From positions 1 through 58,529 of the forward strand of contig WJJJ01000016.1 of NCBI GenBank assembly GCA_014729775.1: a stretch of DNA of 58,529 bases, written 5' to 3'. Below are positions 9,099 to 18,270 of the stretch, one piece after another (the stretch's first letter is position 1; each line of letters begins with the position of its first letter). The DNA comes from Candidatus Omnitrophota bacterium. GTDB lineage: Bacteria > Omnitrophota > Gorgyraeia > Duberdicusellales > 4484-171. The notes below the pieces were generated by a model, which searched no databases, was not told the DNA's origin, and was given only the letters and a program-made list of their open reading frames with translations. Both the position numbers and the translations under genes were made by a program.

Positions 9099-10957
9099 GT
9101 AGTCTTCTTTTCCAGAGCGGCGAGTATCCCGCGCGAGATGCTTTCAGCGTCAATTTTACAAAGTTTGAACAGTTCTTCACGGGTTCCCGCCGGGATGAAG
9201 GAGTCGGGAATTCCCATGCGAATAAGACGAACGTGGTCAAAAATATTTTTTTGTGCGTAGAGCTCTGCGACCGCGCTGCCGAATCCTCCGGCCAGCGATC
9301 CTTCTTCCAGCGTGACGATCAACCGGCAGGAAGAAGCGAGATCGCACAAGAGCGCTTCATCGAGAGGCTTGACGAATCTCGCGTTTACCAGCGCCGCTGA
9401 AATACCGTTTTCCTCCAGCCTTTCTGCGGCTTGCAGTCCGATCCGGACCATGGACCCGATAGCGATGATCCCGACTTCCGTTCCCTGCGTCAAATATTCT
9501 CCTTTCCCCAGATGTACCGGGGTCCGCGAACCGAGCGTATAGGCGCATTCCCGGGGGTATCGCAGCGCGGCGGCGGTATTGAGAGTAGTCGAGAATTCGA
9601 GCATGTCTTCCAGCTCCGCGCTGTCCTTGGGAGCCATTATGGTCAGGCCGGGAATCATCCGCAGATAGCCGATATCGAATACGCCGTGATGCGTGGGGCC
9701 GTCGCTTCCTACCAATCCGGCGCGGTCCAGCGCGAAAATTACCCGTAAATTTTGCAGGGCAACGTCGTGGATGATCTGATCGAATGACCGCTGCAGGAAC
9801 GTCGAATAGATTGCTACCACCGGAGTGAGCCCTTTTTTTGCCAGGCCGGAGGCAAACCCTACGGCGTGACTTTCCGCAATTCCCACGTCATAGGTACGGC
9901 GGGGAAAATTCTTCTGAAAACGGTCCAGCCCCGTACCCTTGGGCATCGCGGCGGTGATCGCGACCAGCGATTGGTCTTTTTCTCCCATCGCGGAAAGCTT
10001 GCGGGCGAAGGCGTCGCTGAAAGTCTCGGACTGCCGGGGCAGGTGAGGTGCCGTGACGCAACAAGGTTTCGCGCTGTGAAAATCTTCCGGATTGTTCTCG
10101 GCGTGGGAAAACCCCTTTCCTTTCTGCGTGATCACGTGGAGGATCCGGGGGCCTTTGAGCGAAAGCACGTTCTTCAACGCGGGCACAAGAGAGTCGGTAT
10201 CGTGTCCGTCCAGCGGCCCGAAATAACGAAAGCCGAGTTCTTCAAAAAATATCCCGGGAACCATAATGCCCTTCAGTGCTTCTTCGAACTTTTTCGCGCG
10301 CGGCGCGAGCTTTTTTATAAGCGAGAAATGGGTTAAGAAGGATTCCATCTCATTCTTGATCCGGTTATAAATCGGCGCGGAAAGGAATTTCGTGAGATAG
10401 TTGCTGAGTGCCCCGACTGACGGGGAGATGCTCATCGCGTTATGGTTAAAAATGATCAGCACATCGGACTGCGAATGTCCGCAGTGATTCAGCGCCTCGA
10501 AGCACATTCCTCCCGTCAGGGACCCGTCTCCGATGAGGGCGACGGTGCGGGAGCGGTCATTCTTTTGCCGTTTTGCCTCTGCGATACCGGTAGCCCAGGA
10601 GACCGCGGTCGAAGCGTGACCGGAAATATATTCATCGTATTCCGATTCCCTGGAATTGGGAAATCCGCTTATTCCCTTGTGCTGCCGGAGAGAAGAGAAT
10701 CGATCCCTTCTTCCGGTGAGAATTTTGTGCGCGTAGGACTGGTGTCCCACGTCGAAAAGGAGCGTGTCCCGGGGGGTGTTCATACAGTAATGCAGGGTGA
10801 CGCAGAGCTCAACCGCGCCGAGGGACGAGGCGAGATGACCCCCCCGGAGATCGACCGCTTCAATGATTGCCTTGCGGATTTCCCCGGCAAGAACAGGCAG
10901 TTGATCGGGAGAGAGTTTTTTCAGGTCCTCTGGGGAGTTAATCTTTTTCAGTATCAT
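9086..10957 (-). CDS. dxs: 1-deoxy-D-xylulose-5-phosphate synthase
   Basis: Thiamine enzyme that condenses pyruvate with glyceraldehyde 3-phosphate, the first step of the MEP isoprenoid pathway; also feeds thiamine and pyridoxal synthesis. Clear motifs: FDVGHQSYAHKILTGR, SGHASTAV, GDGSLTGGMCFEALN (TPP motif), and DRAGLVGSDGPTHHG in the second half. Length 623 aa is standard. The 5' end overlaps the upstream PilZ gene by 20 bases, and the 3' end overlaps the ferredoxin gene, so isoprenoid synthesis and ferredoxin-linked 2-oxoacid metabolism are transcribed together here. Confidence 0.96.
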   Translation of the reverse strand: MILKKINSPEDLKKLSPDQLPVLAGEIRKAIIEAVDLRGGHLASSLGAVELCVTLHYCMNTPRDTLLFDVGHQSYAHKILTGRRDRFSSLRQHKGISGFPNSRESEYDEYISGHASTAVSWATGIAEAKRQKNDRSRTVALIGDGSLTGGMCFEALNHCGHSQSDVLIIFNHNAMSISPSVGALSNYLTKFLSAPIYNRIKNEMESFLTHFSLIKKLAPRAKKFEEALKGIMVPGIFFEELGFRYFGPLDGHDTDSLVPALKNVLSLKGPRILHVITQKGKGFSHAENNPEDFHSAKPCCVTAPHLPRQSETFSDAFARKLSAMGEKDQSLVAITAAMPKGTGLDRFQKNFPRRTYDVGIAESHAVGFASGLAKKGLTPVVAIYSTFLQRSFDQIIHDVALQNLRVIFALDRAGLVGSDGPTHHGVFDIGYLRMIPGLTIMAPKDSAELEDMLEFSTTLNTAAALRYPRECAYTLGSRTPVHLGKGEYLTQGTEVGIIAIGSMVRIGLQAAERLEENGISAALVNARFVKPLDEALLCDLASSCRLIVTLEEGSLAGGFGSAVAELYAQKNIFDHVRLIRMGIPDSFIPAGTREELFKLCKIDAESISRGILAALEKKTTWQK

Positions 10958-11315
10958 TTTGTTCGTTTCTCTGCAGTACGAAACTGTCGATTACCTGACG
11001 GTCGCGATCGGAAATTTGATAAAATTCAATCCCGGTGTCGAAATGCGTTTCATCCTGCCGGGAGCGGGTCACGACCCACACGACCCGTCCTTTGCAGGTG
11101 ATTTCCCCTTCTCCGAGATAAATTTTCAATCCCACGATATCGGCACTGTGCAATCGTTCCCCCAGTATCACCCGCACTCCTCCGGCGCCGATGTTCTCGG
11201 TATGCGTTGATATCGTGTGTTCCCTGGGGGGGTAAATAACGATTTTGCAGGGAAAACACGCCCGAACGAAACGTCTTTTTTCTCGATCAAATTGATTGTT
11301 CATATTTTCCCTCAT
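10938..11315 (-). CDS. PilZ-domain protein (125 aa)
   Basis: A second single-domain PilZ protein. The basic motif is REKRRFVRACFPC and the second motif is TENIGAGGVRVILGE, a variant of D/NxSxxG with N-I-G-A-G-G. It is expected to bind cyclic di-GMP and act on a partner. Its stop lies inside dxs (20-base overlap) and its start is 4 bases from the ymdB stop, so it is part of a ymdB-PilZ-dxs-ferredoxin-kor operon. It differs enough from the protein at 2489 to be a separate paralogue. Confidence 0.82.
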   Translation of the reverse strand: MRENMNNQFDREKRRFVRACFPCKIVIYPPREHTISTHTENIGAGGVRVILGERLHSADIVGLKIYLGEGEITCKGRVVWVVTRSRQDETHFDTGIEFYQISDRDRQVIDSFVLQRNEQNDTEKD

Positions 11316-11319
11316 TTCT

Positions 11320-12111
11320 TTATACCGGTTCGGTCCCGTTCCGCTTTTTTTCGATCCGGCAAATGCGAGAGGCGCTTCCGGTGCGCGGATCGGCGTCGAT
11401 TAACACCCCCTGTATCCGAACGTCGTTCTGGGCAACCGTAAATCTGACGGGAAGATTCGACACGAAATGTTCGATGATCGCTTCCTTTTCCCGTCCCAAA
11501 ACCGAATTAAAGCTTCCGGTCATTCCCGCGTCGGTGATATACGCCGTGTGATCTTTGATGATGCGTTCGTCCGCCGTGGGAATATGGGTATGGGTGCCGA
11601 TTACCGCGGTGGCTTTTCCCGCGAGATAATAGCCCATCGCCAGTTTTTCCGAAGTCGCTTCCGCGTGCATATCAACTATCAGGATATCGGTGTTTTTCCG
11701 GACCTCGGGGAGTACCCGCGCGACTGCCTGGAAGGGATTGTCCATCGGGGGAAGGAATACCCTTCCCAGCAGATTGAGCACGCCGATTCTATACCCCTGA
11801 ATCTTTTTTATCAGGAATCCCCGTCCGGGCGCGTCCGGGCCGTAGTTCAGCGGCCGGAGAATATCGAACCGCGAAAGAGCTTCCCGGGCTTCCCTTTTTT
11901 TGAAAATGTGGTCTCCGCTGGTAAGCACGTCGATCCCGCAGTCAAAAAGTTCCTGGGCAGTATCCAGCGTAATGCTCGATCCCCCTGCGGCATTTTCTCC
12001 GTTGGCGATGACGCACCCGGCGTCTAACTCCTTGCGCAGAGAGCCCAGCTGTTCTTTAATAATTTTACGCGCCGGTTTCCCGACGATATCTCCGAGGAAG
12101 AGAATTTTCAT
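11320..12111 (-). CDS. ymdB: YmdB-family metallophosphoesterase
   Basis: A calcineurin-like phosphodiesterase of the YmdB/TIGR00282 family (263 aa). Metal ligands are visible in LGDIVGKPARK, NGENAAGG, DHIFKKREA, and IGTHTHIPTADERI; AYITDAGMTG closes the core. Characterised members hydrolyse cyclic nucleotides and influence RNA turnover. It sits next to rny, a conserved pairing. The ATG at 12111 starts the family's canonical MKILFLGDIVG; the longer frame is not used. Confidence 0.93.
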   Translation of the reverse strand: MKILFLGDIVGKPARKIIKEQLGSLRKELDAGCVIANGENAAGGSSITLDTAQELFDCGIDVLTSGDHIFKKREAREALSRFDILRPLNYGPDAPGRGFLIKKIQGYRIGVLNLLGRVFLPPMDNPFQAVARVLPEVRKNTDILIVDMHAEATSEKLAMGYYLAGKATAVIGTHTHIPTADERIIKDHTAYITDAGMTGSFNSVLGREKEAIIEHFVSNLPVRFTVAQNDVRIQGVLIDADPRTGSASRICRIEKKRNGTEPV

Positions 12112-12130
12112 GGTTTTCTGTGAACAAAAT

Positions 12131-12159
12131 ATTGTAACTCTGTTTTCTTCCCGGCACAA
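12131..12159 (-). promoter_or_regulatory. ymdB promoter
   Basis: Reverse-strand TTGTGC, 17-base spacer, TACAAT, 19 bases before the ymdB ATG. The implied leader is about 12 bases and has no strong Shine-Dalgarno sequence. Confidence 0.5.
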
Positions 12160-12174
12160 CCATTTTGCCGCGTG

Positions 12175-13728
12175 CTATTTGGCGTATTCCACCGCCCTGG
12201 TTTCCCGGATAAGGGTGATCTTGATGTTTCCGGGATAATCCATTTCTTCTTCGATCTTCTTCTTGATATCGTGAACCAACAGGGTAATGTCTTCGTCTTT
12301 TATGCGGTTCGGCTGAACGATTACCCGGATTTCCCGGCCGGCCTGGATGGCATAACTTTTTTCGACCCCTTGAAAAGAATTCGCCATATTCTCCAGCTGT
12401 TTCAGTCGCTTCACGTACGTTTCCAGGGTTTCCCTGCGGGCTCCGGGACGCGACGCAGAAATCGCGTCCGCCACCAGGGCGAGCAGAGAATACAGCGAGG
12501 AGAATTCGATTTCCTCGTGGTGCGCGGCGGCGGCGTTGATGACGACTTCATTCTCTCCGTATTTTTTGAGCAGCTCGGCTCCGATTTCGGCGTGGGTTCC
12601 CTCTACCTGTTGATCGACCGCCTTCCCGATGTCGTGGAGCAGTCCCGTGCGCCGCGCGAGCTGCGGATCGAGCTCCAGCTCGGATGCGAGAGTTCCCATG
12701 ATCATCGAAACTTCTTTTGAGTGCTGGAGCGCGTTCTGTCCGAAGCTGGTGCGATATTTCAGTTTCCCGAGCAGTTTCAGCAGTTCCGGATGGAGGTTGT
12801 GCAGACCGACGTCAAACGCAGCCGATTTTCCCTGTTCGATGAGCTTTTTATCGAATTCCTGCTTGGTCTTGTCTACGAGTTCTTCGATGCGGGCCGGGTG
12901 GATCCGGCCGTCCTGCACCAGTTTCTCCAGTGAGATGCGCGCGATCTCCCTACGAATCGAATCGAAACTGGAGAGACTTACCGCTTCCGGCGTATCGTCG
13001 ATCACCAGGTCTACCCCGGTGGCCATTTCGAACGCGCGGATGTTTCGTCCCTCTCTTCCGATAATTCTTCCTTTAATTTCATCGTTCGGCAGAGGGACGA
13101 CGCTCACGGTTGTTTCCGTGGTGTGTTCTACCGCGCAGCGCTGAATCGCCAGAGAGATGATTTCTTTCGCTTTTGTTTCGGCCTCTTCCCGTACTTCTTC
13201 CTGCATCGTCCTGACCATGCGGGCTTTTTCGCCCCGGAGTTCTTCTTCGTAGCGGCGAAGCAGAAGATCCCGCGCTTCCTGCTGAGTAAGAGAGGAAATT
13301 CTGCGCAGTTTCTCTTTCTCTTCTTCTATCAGATTGGCGAGCTGAGAGTCTTTTTCCCGAAGCTGTTCGGAATGCGCGGAGAGTTCCTGGGAGTGGGCCT
13401 GAAGTTCTTTTTCTTTTTTTTCGATAAAGTCGAGCCGCTTCTCGAGATTCTCTTCTCGCTGGATAAGCCGTTTCTCCAGCTGGAAAAGTTCTTCTTTCTT
13501 TTCCGCGTTTTGTTTTTCGAACTCAACCCGGAGTTTATAGAGCAGTTCTTTCCCGTCCAGATCCGCTTTCCTCAGTGTTTCCTCGGCTTTGAGTTTTGCT
13601 TCCCGGACGATTTCTCCGGCATTTTCCTGCGCTTTTTTGATCTTGTTTTTTTTGAATAATTCTCCGAGCCACCAGCCGGCGAAGAGACCAATTACGAGTG
13701 CCCCGGATATATACAATATGGTGATCAT
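12175..13728 (-). CDS. rny: Ribonuclease Y
   Basis: Membrane-anchored endoribonuclease that starts mRNA decay. Order of parts in 517 aa: one N-terminal membrane helix ([19 protein letters not shown]), a long charged coiled coil to about residue 200, a KH domain ([15 protein letters not shown]), and an HD domain with [12 protein letters not shown] and AAHHEEIE. The length and order match the Firmicutes enzyme. The ATG at 13728 has an AGAAGGAGGGTATC ribosome site. It precedes ymdB on the same strand. Confidence 0.96.
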   Translation of the reverse strand: MITILYISGALVIGLFAGWWLGELFKKNKIKKAQENAGEIVREAKLKAEETLRKADLDGKELLYKLRVEFEKQNAEKKEELFQLEKRLIQREENLEKRLDFIEKKEKELQAHSQELSAHSEQLREKDSQLANLIEEEKEKLRRISSLTQQEARDLLLRRYEEELRGEKARMVRTMQEEVREEAETKAKEIISLAIQRCAVEHTTETTVSVVPLPNDEIKGRIIGREGRNIRAFEMATGVDLVIDDTPEAVSLSSFDSIRREIARISLEKLVQDGRIHPARIEELVDKTKQEFDKKLIEQGKSAAFDVGLHNLHPELLKLLGKLKYRTSFGQNALQHSKEVSMIMGTLASELELDPQLARRTGLLHDIGKAVDQQVEGTHAEIGAELLKKYGENEVVINAAAAHHEEIEFSSLYSLLALVADAISASRPGARRETLETYVKRLKQLENMANSFQGVEKSYAIQAGREIRVIVQPNRIKDEDITLLVHDIKKKIEEEMDYPGNIKITLIRETRAVEYAK

Positions 13729-13776
13729 GATACCCTCCTTCTGTTTGCCGTAATGCGGTTCAATTGAACGCTTCGG

Positions 13777-14367
13777 TTAAGAAGAGCTGACCGAAAAACG
13801 TTCGCTGATTACTACATCAACTTTTTCGTCGAAGGAGAGATGAATCGGAAGGGTATCGAGGATTTGAAAGTCGAATGCGAGTCCTGCTTTTTGCGTGTGC
13901 GGTGAGAGCCGGCGGAGAAAACGGTCATAAAAGCCCCCTCCTCGTCCCAGACGGTTTCGGGAACGGTCAAACGCGAGGCCGGGAACAAGAACCAAATCTA
14001 TTTCGCTGAGTTCTACCGGCGCGGCCTTCTTGGGATCCGGCTGCAGCACTCCATAGCAGGCACGAACAAAATCCTCGTCTACACAGGATGCTTCAAATGG
14101 ATGCAATTCCTGAGAGGCTTCCCGGATGACCGGGAAGCAAAATTTCTTTGAATTCTCCTTCTTCATCATCTCTGAAAGATCGACTTCCCCCTTTAAAGGG
14201 GAAAACGCCATAATTCGTTTCGCTTTTTTATATATAGGTAAATCGCGTAACGTGCGTTCGACATTTTTACTCCTCCTTTTTATCTCTTCTTGAGTTAAAG
14301 CCAACAGACGTTTCAGCATTTTCTTTCGAATAAGTTGTTTTTGTTCGTGTAGCGCCATCTCAATCAT
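13777..14367 (-). CDS. 5-formyltetrahydrofolate cyclo-ligase
   Basis: Converts 5-formyl-THF to 5,10-methenyl-THF with ATP hydrolysis, recycling a storage folate. The family signature GRGGGFYDRFL is near residue 145 and DLVLVPGLAFD precedes it. An ATG 9 bases upstream lies inside the -10 box itself, so I start at 14367 (MIEMALHEQKQ), 7 bases after TATAAT; this gives 196 aa, normal for the family. No 6S RNA-like sequence is visible next to it, although that link is common elsewhere. Confidence 0.93.
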   Translation of the reverse strand: MIEMALHEQKQLIRKKMLKRLLALTQEEIKRRSKNVERTLRDLPIYKKAKRIMAFSPLKGEVDLSEMMKKENSKKFCFPVIREASQELHPFEASCVDEDFVRACYGVLQPDPKKAAPVELSEIDLVLVPGLAFDRSRNRLGRGGGFYDRFLRRLSPHTQKAGLAFDFQILDTLPIHLSFDEKVDVVISERFSVSSS

Positions 14368-14374
14368 CGCGCCC

Positions 14375-14402
14375 ATTATACCAACTATTTTTTAAAAGTA
14401 AA
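14375..14402 (-). promoter_or_regulatory. Promoter of the cyclo-ligase gene, leaderless type
   Basis: Reverse-strand TTTACT, 16-base spacer, TATAAT, then 7 bases to the ATG at 14367. The -35 is moderate and the -10 is perfect. No Shine-Dalgarno sequence. Confidence 0.6.
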
Positions 14403-14466
14403 CCCTGCAGAATAAGGCGAAAAAAGTCAAAAAAAGCTGTTTTGCGGGCAGGGACGGCGGTCTGAT

Positions 14467-15456
14467 TCAATATCTCACGCTGGTGATATCTCCGGCAGAA
14501 TAGGATTCGATGAGGCCCTGGTCGGTACGCAGAAGGAAGAAACCCTGCTTGTCGATTCCGTGCGCGGTTCCCTCTCTTACCGTATGGGGCAGGGTGATCT
14601 TCACCCGGGTGCCCCAGAGAAAGCAGTGCTCTTCCCAGCAGGCGCGGATCGGTTCAAATCCGTCGGTGCGCAGAATTGAATACCAGGCGTGTATTTCCCG
14701 GATGATGTGCCGCAGAAGCCGGCTGCGCGAGCAGTCCCGGCCGTATTCTTTTGCCAGGGACGTTGCTTCCCGCGGCAGTTCCCTGTGCGGGATATTTACG
14801 TTCAAGCCGATTCCCGCGGCAAGGAACTGAATGGAATCCGCTTCCGCGGCGGCTTCGGAAAGGATACCCCCTACCTTTTTTCCGGAAAGGAAGAGGTCAT
14901 TGGGCCATTTGCTTTCGCATTGTATGCCGGTTGCCGTCCGGATCCCCCGGATGCAGGCACAGCCCAGCATTAAGGAGAGTTGAGACGCGCGGGCAAGCGG
15001 GAGAAAATCCGGGCGCAGGAGCAGAGAAAAATACAGTCCGCCGTGCCGAGAGAGCCATGTTCTGCCCAGGCGCCCCCTCCCTTTTGTTTGCTCTTCTGCT
15101 GCCACGAGCGTTCCTTCCCCCGCTCCGGCGATACCCAACGCGATCAGCGTATTTTGGGTTGAGTCGGTGTCTTCCGAGTAGTGATATTGCTGGGTTGCGC
15201 TGAAGCGCGGCAGAAAGGGGGCGATTTCCCAGGGGTACAATTTGTCCGGGGCATATTCCAGGAGGTATCCGCGGCGCGGGACCGCGCGGATCCGATATCC
15301 TTTGTTCCGGAGCGCGGCGAGGTGGGTGCGCAGGGTCTGCCTGCTCATGCCGAGTTCTTGCGACAGTTTTGTCCCGGAGAGAAATCCTTGCGCGAGTTTC
15401 AATTTCTCGACCAGTACGGCTTTGGGATCCCCGGACTGCGCAGATTCAGGGGGCAC
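14467..15456 (-). CDS. birA: Biotin--protein ligase with N-terminal helix-turn-helix
   Basis: Attaches biotin to the carboxyl carrier protein; the N-terminal winged-helix part (residues 10-70, LSQELGMSRQTLRTHLAALRN) suggests it also represses biotin genes. The ligase core shows GRGRLGRTW (biotinyl-AMP loop), KWPNDL and KVGGIL. It begins with GTG at 15456, 3 bases after the stop of the small upstream gene. 329 aa is normal for the bifunctional type. A target, acetyl-CoA carboxylase, is represented in the window by accA. Confidence 0.94.
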   Translation of the reverse strand: MPPESAQSGDPKAVLVEKLKLAQGFLSGTKLSQELGMSRQTLRTHLAALRNKGYRIRAVPRRGYLLEYAPDKLYPWEIAPFLPRFSATQQYHYSEDTDSTQNTLIALGIAGAGEGTLVAAEEQTKGRGRLGRTWLSRHGGLYFSLLLRPDFLPLARASQLSLMLGCACIRGIRTATGIQCESKWPNDLFLSGKKVGGILSEAAAEADSIQFLAAGIGLNVNIPHRELPREATSLAKEYGRDCSRSRLLRHIIREIHAWYSILRTDGFEPIRACWEEHCFLWGTRVKITLPHTVREGTAHGIDKQGFFLLRTDQGLIESYSAGDITSVRY

Positions 15457-15459
15457 GCG

Positions 15460-15618
15460 TTACCTTTTTTTTAACAGGGAGATCACCTCATCCATCTGCC
15501 GGGTGAGTTTTTTCAGCAGATCAATCTGTTCTCTCTGCACTTTTTCCTGTTTCGCTTGGATTTTTTTCGCCTCTCCGGCGACTTTTGCCATTTCGCCCAA
15601 TTTGTTGAAATCGAACAT
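15460..15618 (-). CDS. Small charged coiled-coil protein (52 aa)
   Basis: A short gene that a 60-codon cutoff would miss. It begins MFDFNKLGEMAKVAGEA after a strong AAGGAGGAAAA ribosome site and stays in one long amphipathic helix rich in K, Q and E to the end (LLKKLTRQMDEVISLLKKR). It is followed 3 bases later by birA, so the two are cotranscribed and probably coupled. The MF-x-x-LG-x-M-K start is reminiscent of YbaB/EbfC nucleoid proteins, but it is half their length and I would not assign the family. Confidence 0.75.
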   Translation of the reverse strand: MFDFNKLGEMAKVAGEAKKIQAKQEKVQREQIDLLKKLTRQMDEVISLLKKR

Positions 15619-15725
15619 TTTTCCTCCTTGGTTGTATGCGGAAAATTCTTGCCGCGGATCTCCCTTCCCGCGGAGGGATACATTGTATCGTAGAGGATTT
15701 TCTCCTGCAAGCGAATTCGGGGGAG

Positions 15726-16403
15726 TTATTTCCGGAACAGTTCCTGCAGCAGCGCGACTTCGTTTTTGGTGAGGAGGGTACGGGTAAACAAACGCCGAAG
15801 CGTACGGTGCGCTGACCGGGCGCGGCGGGACGGGAGCCGGACGGAAAGCCAGTGTTCCATTTCGCGGAAGAGCGAATATATCGTCTCTTTAGGCGCCAGC
15901 CTGAGCGCCCCCGCCGGAGAATGACTGCGGGCGGTTTCCCACAGGCAGTAACAGGTGATGCTGACCGAAACCGCGAGATTATAGGAAGGGAATTCCGGAT
16001 GCGCGGGAAGAGCGAGCAGCAAATCGCAGCGGGCGGTTTCCTCTTGGGAAAGTCCGGTTTGTTCGTTGCCGAAGACCAGCGCGATCCTTTCCCGTTTTGC
16101 CAGTGCCAGGAGAAACGGGATGGCAGAGGGGAATGTATAGGAGGGCGCGTATTTCCGGGTGCGGCGGGTGAATCCGCAGACCAGGTGTGCCGGACCGAGT
16201 GCTTCTTCCAATGTTTCGGCGACGCGGGCGGTCTCCACGATATCCTTTCCTCCTTTCGCGACTTCCACGGACCGGGGAGTGAGATTGGGATTCACCAGGC
16301 AAAGGGAATGAAAGCCGGTGTTTTTCATCGCCCGCGCGGCGAGCCCGATGTTTTCCGGCGTCTGCGGCGAGACGAGCACGATTTCTACATTTTGTATCCA
16401 CAC
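15726..16403 (-). CDS. TrmJ/TrmH-family RNA 2'-O-methyltransferase
   Basis: SPOUT-class methyltransferase. Motif 1 is SPQTPENIGLAARAMKN, motif 2 is LVFGNEQTGLS, and motif 3 is FPSYNLAVSVSI, which together form the trefoil-knot SAM site; a helical C-terminal extension as in TrmJ (tRNA position 32) is present. I start at the GTG at 16403 (VWIQNVEIVL), which has GGAG 8 bases upstream; the ATG further upstream adds 57 residues unlike the family. 225 aa fits TrmJ. It is divergent from tpsB. Confidence 0.85.
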   Translation of the reverse strand: MWIQNVEIVLVSPQTPENIGLAARAMKNTGFHSLCLVNPNLTPRSVEVAKGGKDIVETARVAETLEEALGPAHLVCGFTRRTRKYAPSYTFPSAIPFLLALAKRERIALVFGNEQTGLSQEETARCDLLLALPAHPEFPSYNLAVSVSITCYCLWETARSHSPAGALRLAPKETIYSLFREMEHWLSVRLPSRRARSAHRTLRRLFTRTLLTKNEVALLQELFRK

Positions 16404-16517
16404 GGTTTCTTCTCCGGTTTGGCACTTATTGTAACAAATATTTTCGGGCCGGGGAAGAGCGGATATGGATATGTCGTATTCTCCGGTGCCGGCAAGGGTG
16501 CGACCACGGCAAGTATA

Positions 16518-16546
16518 TTGACAGGGAAAATGTTTCACTATAAGAT
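16518..16546 (+). promoter_or_regulatory. tpsB promoter
   Basis: TTGACA, 17-base spacer, TAAGAT. The -10 box ends 15 bases before the tpsB ATG at 16562, so the leader is about 8 bases and lacks a ribosome site. This is one of the strongest promoters in the window. Confidence 0.75.
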
Positions 16547-16561
16547 ATAAAAAAACCACAA

Positions 16562-18256
16562 ATGGGACCTGCACAAAAAATCCTTTCCATGACGGTTATT
16601 TCGTTGCTGCTGCCCGCAGGGCAGTGTCCGGTGTTCGCCCAGCTGCCTCCCGGTGCGGAAAAGGCAACCGAAAGTCCCCGCAGGACAATCCAAAAGAAAA
16701 TCGAAGAAGAGCTGGAACGGGTTCCCCAGAAAGTACCCGAAATTTCCGAAGAGGAACCGCAGCTACAGGAAGGGGAACGGTTCTTTATTAAGGAGATTAC
16801 GCTTACCGGGTGTGAAACCGTATCTTGTGGCGAGTTCGACGCGGTATTGAGGGAGTATGAAAGCCGGGAAGTTACGCTGGGAGAACTGGACCAATTGTGT
16901 AAAAAAGTCGAACGGGAGTATCTGAAGAAGGGAATAATCGCCGCCTGTATTCTCCCGCCGCAGGAGCTTTCCCGTGGGACCGTGACGTTACGCATCGTGG
17001 AAGCGAAGCTGGGAAGTGTTGAGATACGGGATCACCGTCATTTCCGGGAGAGCCGGCTTCAATGGTACTGGAGAAGTAAACGGGGCGAAGTGTTGCGATA
17101 CGATCAACTTTACCGGGACCTTCAGCTGATGAACAAAAATCCGGACCGGACGGTATCGGCAACGCTCCATGCCGGAGAAGAACCAGAAACCACCGATGTT
17201 ATTCTGGAGGCGGAAACCGAATTTCCTGTCCATGTCACTTCCAGTTTTAATAACGAAGGCGCTTCGTCAACCGGGGTGTATCAGAAAGGTGCCGGTGCCA
17301 GGCACAATAATTTCTTGGGGCTCGATGATACTTTGCTGGCCGGCTATCTGTTTGGACGGCATTTCGACGGAAAGTATGTGTACCATTCTTTGCCGGTCAG
17401 TAATTTCGGGACGACGCTTTTGTACGGGCACAGTTACAGCAAATCGTTTCCCAAAAAAGAATTTGCGCCGTTACAGATTACCTCCCGGGCAAGAAACACG
17501 ACAGTGTCCCTTCGGCAGGATTTATTCTCCCGGGAGAAATATCTCGGCGAAGCCTATCTGACGTTCGACGCCAAGGATAAGACGGTGACGCAGATTGCCG
17601 GGACGGCGAACAGAGACCGGTTGCGGATATTTCGACTGGGAGCGTCGTTTTTGGCCCGGGGTGCACAATCGATAACCCGGATCAGTCCCGAATTCTCTCA
17701 AGGCGTCAACGGCTTCGGCGCGCGCCGCCGAAGCGCTCTGTCCAGCCGGGGCGGGGAAAACACCTTTTCCAAAGCCAATATCGGGCTCACCCATTCCCGC
17801 CTTTTGCCGTGGGATTCCGAAGGGCGGGTGCAATTTGAAGGCCAGGTGGCCACGACCACGCTTGTACCGCAGGAGGCATTTTCCCTGGGAGGGATCGATT
17901 CCGTGCGCGGCTATCCGGCGCAGGATTTTTTGGCGGACGACGCGTTTCAGTCTAACGTAGAAGTGTTTTTCCCGGCATTTTTCATCCCCGCCCGGCTGAA
18001 ACTTCCCGGTGCCGAATCCACGCTTCGCGAGGATACCGCGCCGCTGGTGTTCTTTGACTACGGCTGGGGCGCCCGTCGAAGTTACTCGCCGGCAGAGCAG
18101 GGCGATGCGCATCTTATTGGGGTCGGCGCCGGCCTGCGTCTGCGCCTGTTCAACCGTGCGTTGCTTCGTCTGGAATGGGGGTTCCCGGTCGGCGAAGACA
18201 CCATTTCCGAGGACGGAAATAGCCGATTCCATTTTTCAATCGATTTCGAAACCTGA
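16562..18256 (+). CDS. Two-partner secretion transporter (TpsB/FhaC/ShlB family)
   Basis: Outer-membrane pore that secretes a TpsA exoprotein. A signal peptide (to about PVFAQ, residue 28) is followed by a linker rich in E and P, POTRA-like domains (FFIKEITLTGCE to about residue 220), then a 16-strand barrel. The barrel contains VRGYPAQDF, the conserved lid-loop VRGY motif, and ends in FHFSIDFET with an aromatic last strand, as in outer-membrane proteins. 564 aa is typical. The partner is almost certainly the adhesin at 18271-23283, which is convergent; usually the pair is codirectional. Confidence 0.92.
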   Translation: MGPAQKILSMTVISLLLPAGQCPVFAQLPPGAEKATESPRRTIQKKIEEELERVPQKVPEISEEEPQLQEGERFFIKEITLTGCETVSCGEFDAVLREYESREVTLGELDQLCKKVEREYLKKGIIAACILPPQELSRGTVTLRIVEAKLGSVEIRDHRHFRESRLQWYWRSKRGEVLRYDQLYRDLQLMNKNPDRTVSATLHAGEEPETTDVILEAETEFPVHVTSSFNNEGASSTGVYQKGAGARHNNFLGLDDTLLAGYLFGRHFDGKYVYHSLPVSNFGTTLLYGHSYSKSFPKKEFAPLQITSRARNTTVSLRQDLFSREKYLGEAYLTFDAKDKTVTQIAGTANRDRLRIFRLGASFLARGAQSITRISPEFSQGVNGFGARRRSALSSRGGENTFSKANIGLTHSRLLPWDSEGRVQFEGQVATTTLVPQEAFSLGGIDSVRGYPAQDFLADDAFQSNVEVFFPAFFIPARLKLPGAESTLREDTAPLVFFDYGWGARRSYSPAEQGDAHLIGVGAGLRLRLFNRALLRLEWGFPVGEDTISEDGNSRFHFSIDFET

Positions 18257-18270
18257 CTATCAGCGGATAG

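Noticed and set aside
13729..13776. 6S RNA next to the 5-formyl-THF cyclo-ligase
   Set aside because: This pairing is common elsewhere, but there are only 48 bases before the gene end and fewer than 100 after the start, too short for 6S RNA, with no bubble-like hairpin.
16426..16995. Minus-strand ORF of 189 codons opposite tpsB
   Set aside because: Serine- and arginine-rich shadow frame against the clearly coding signal and POTRA region of tpsB.
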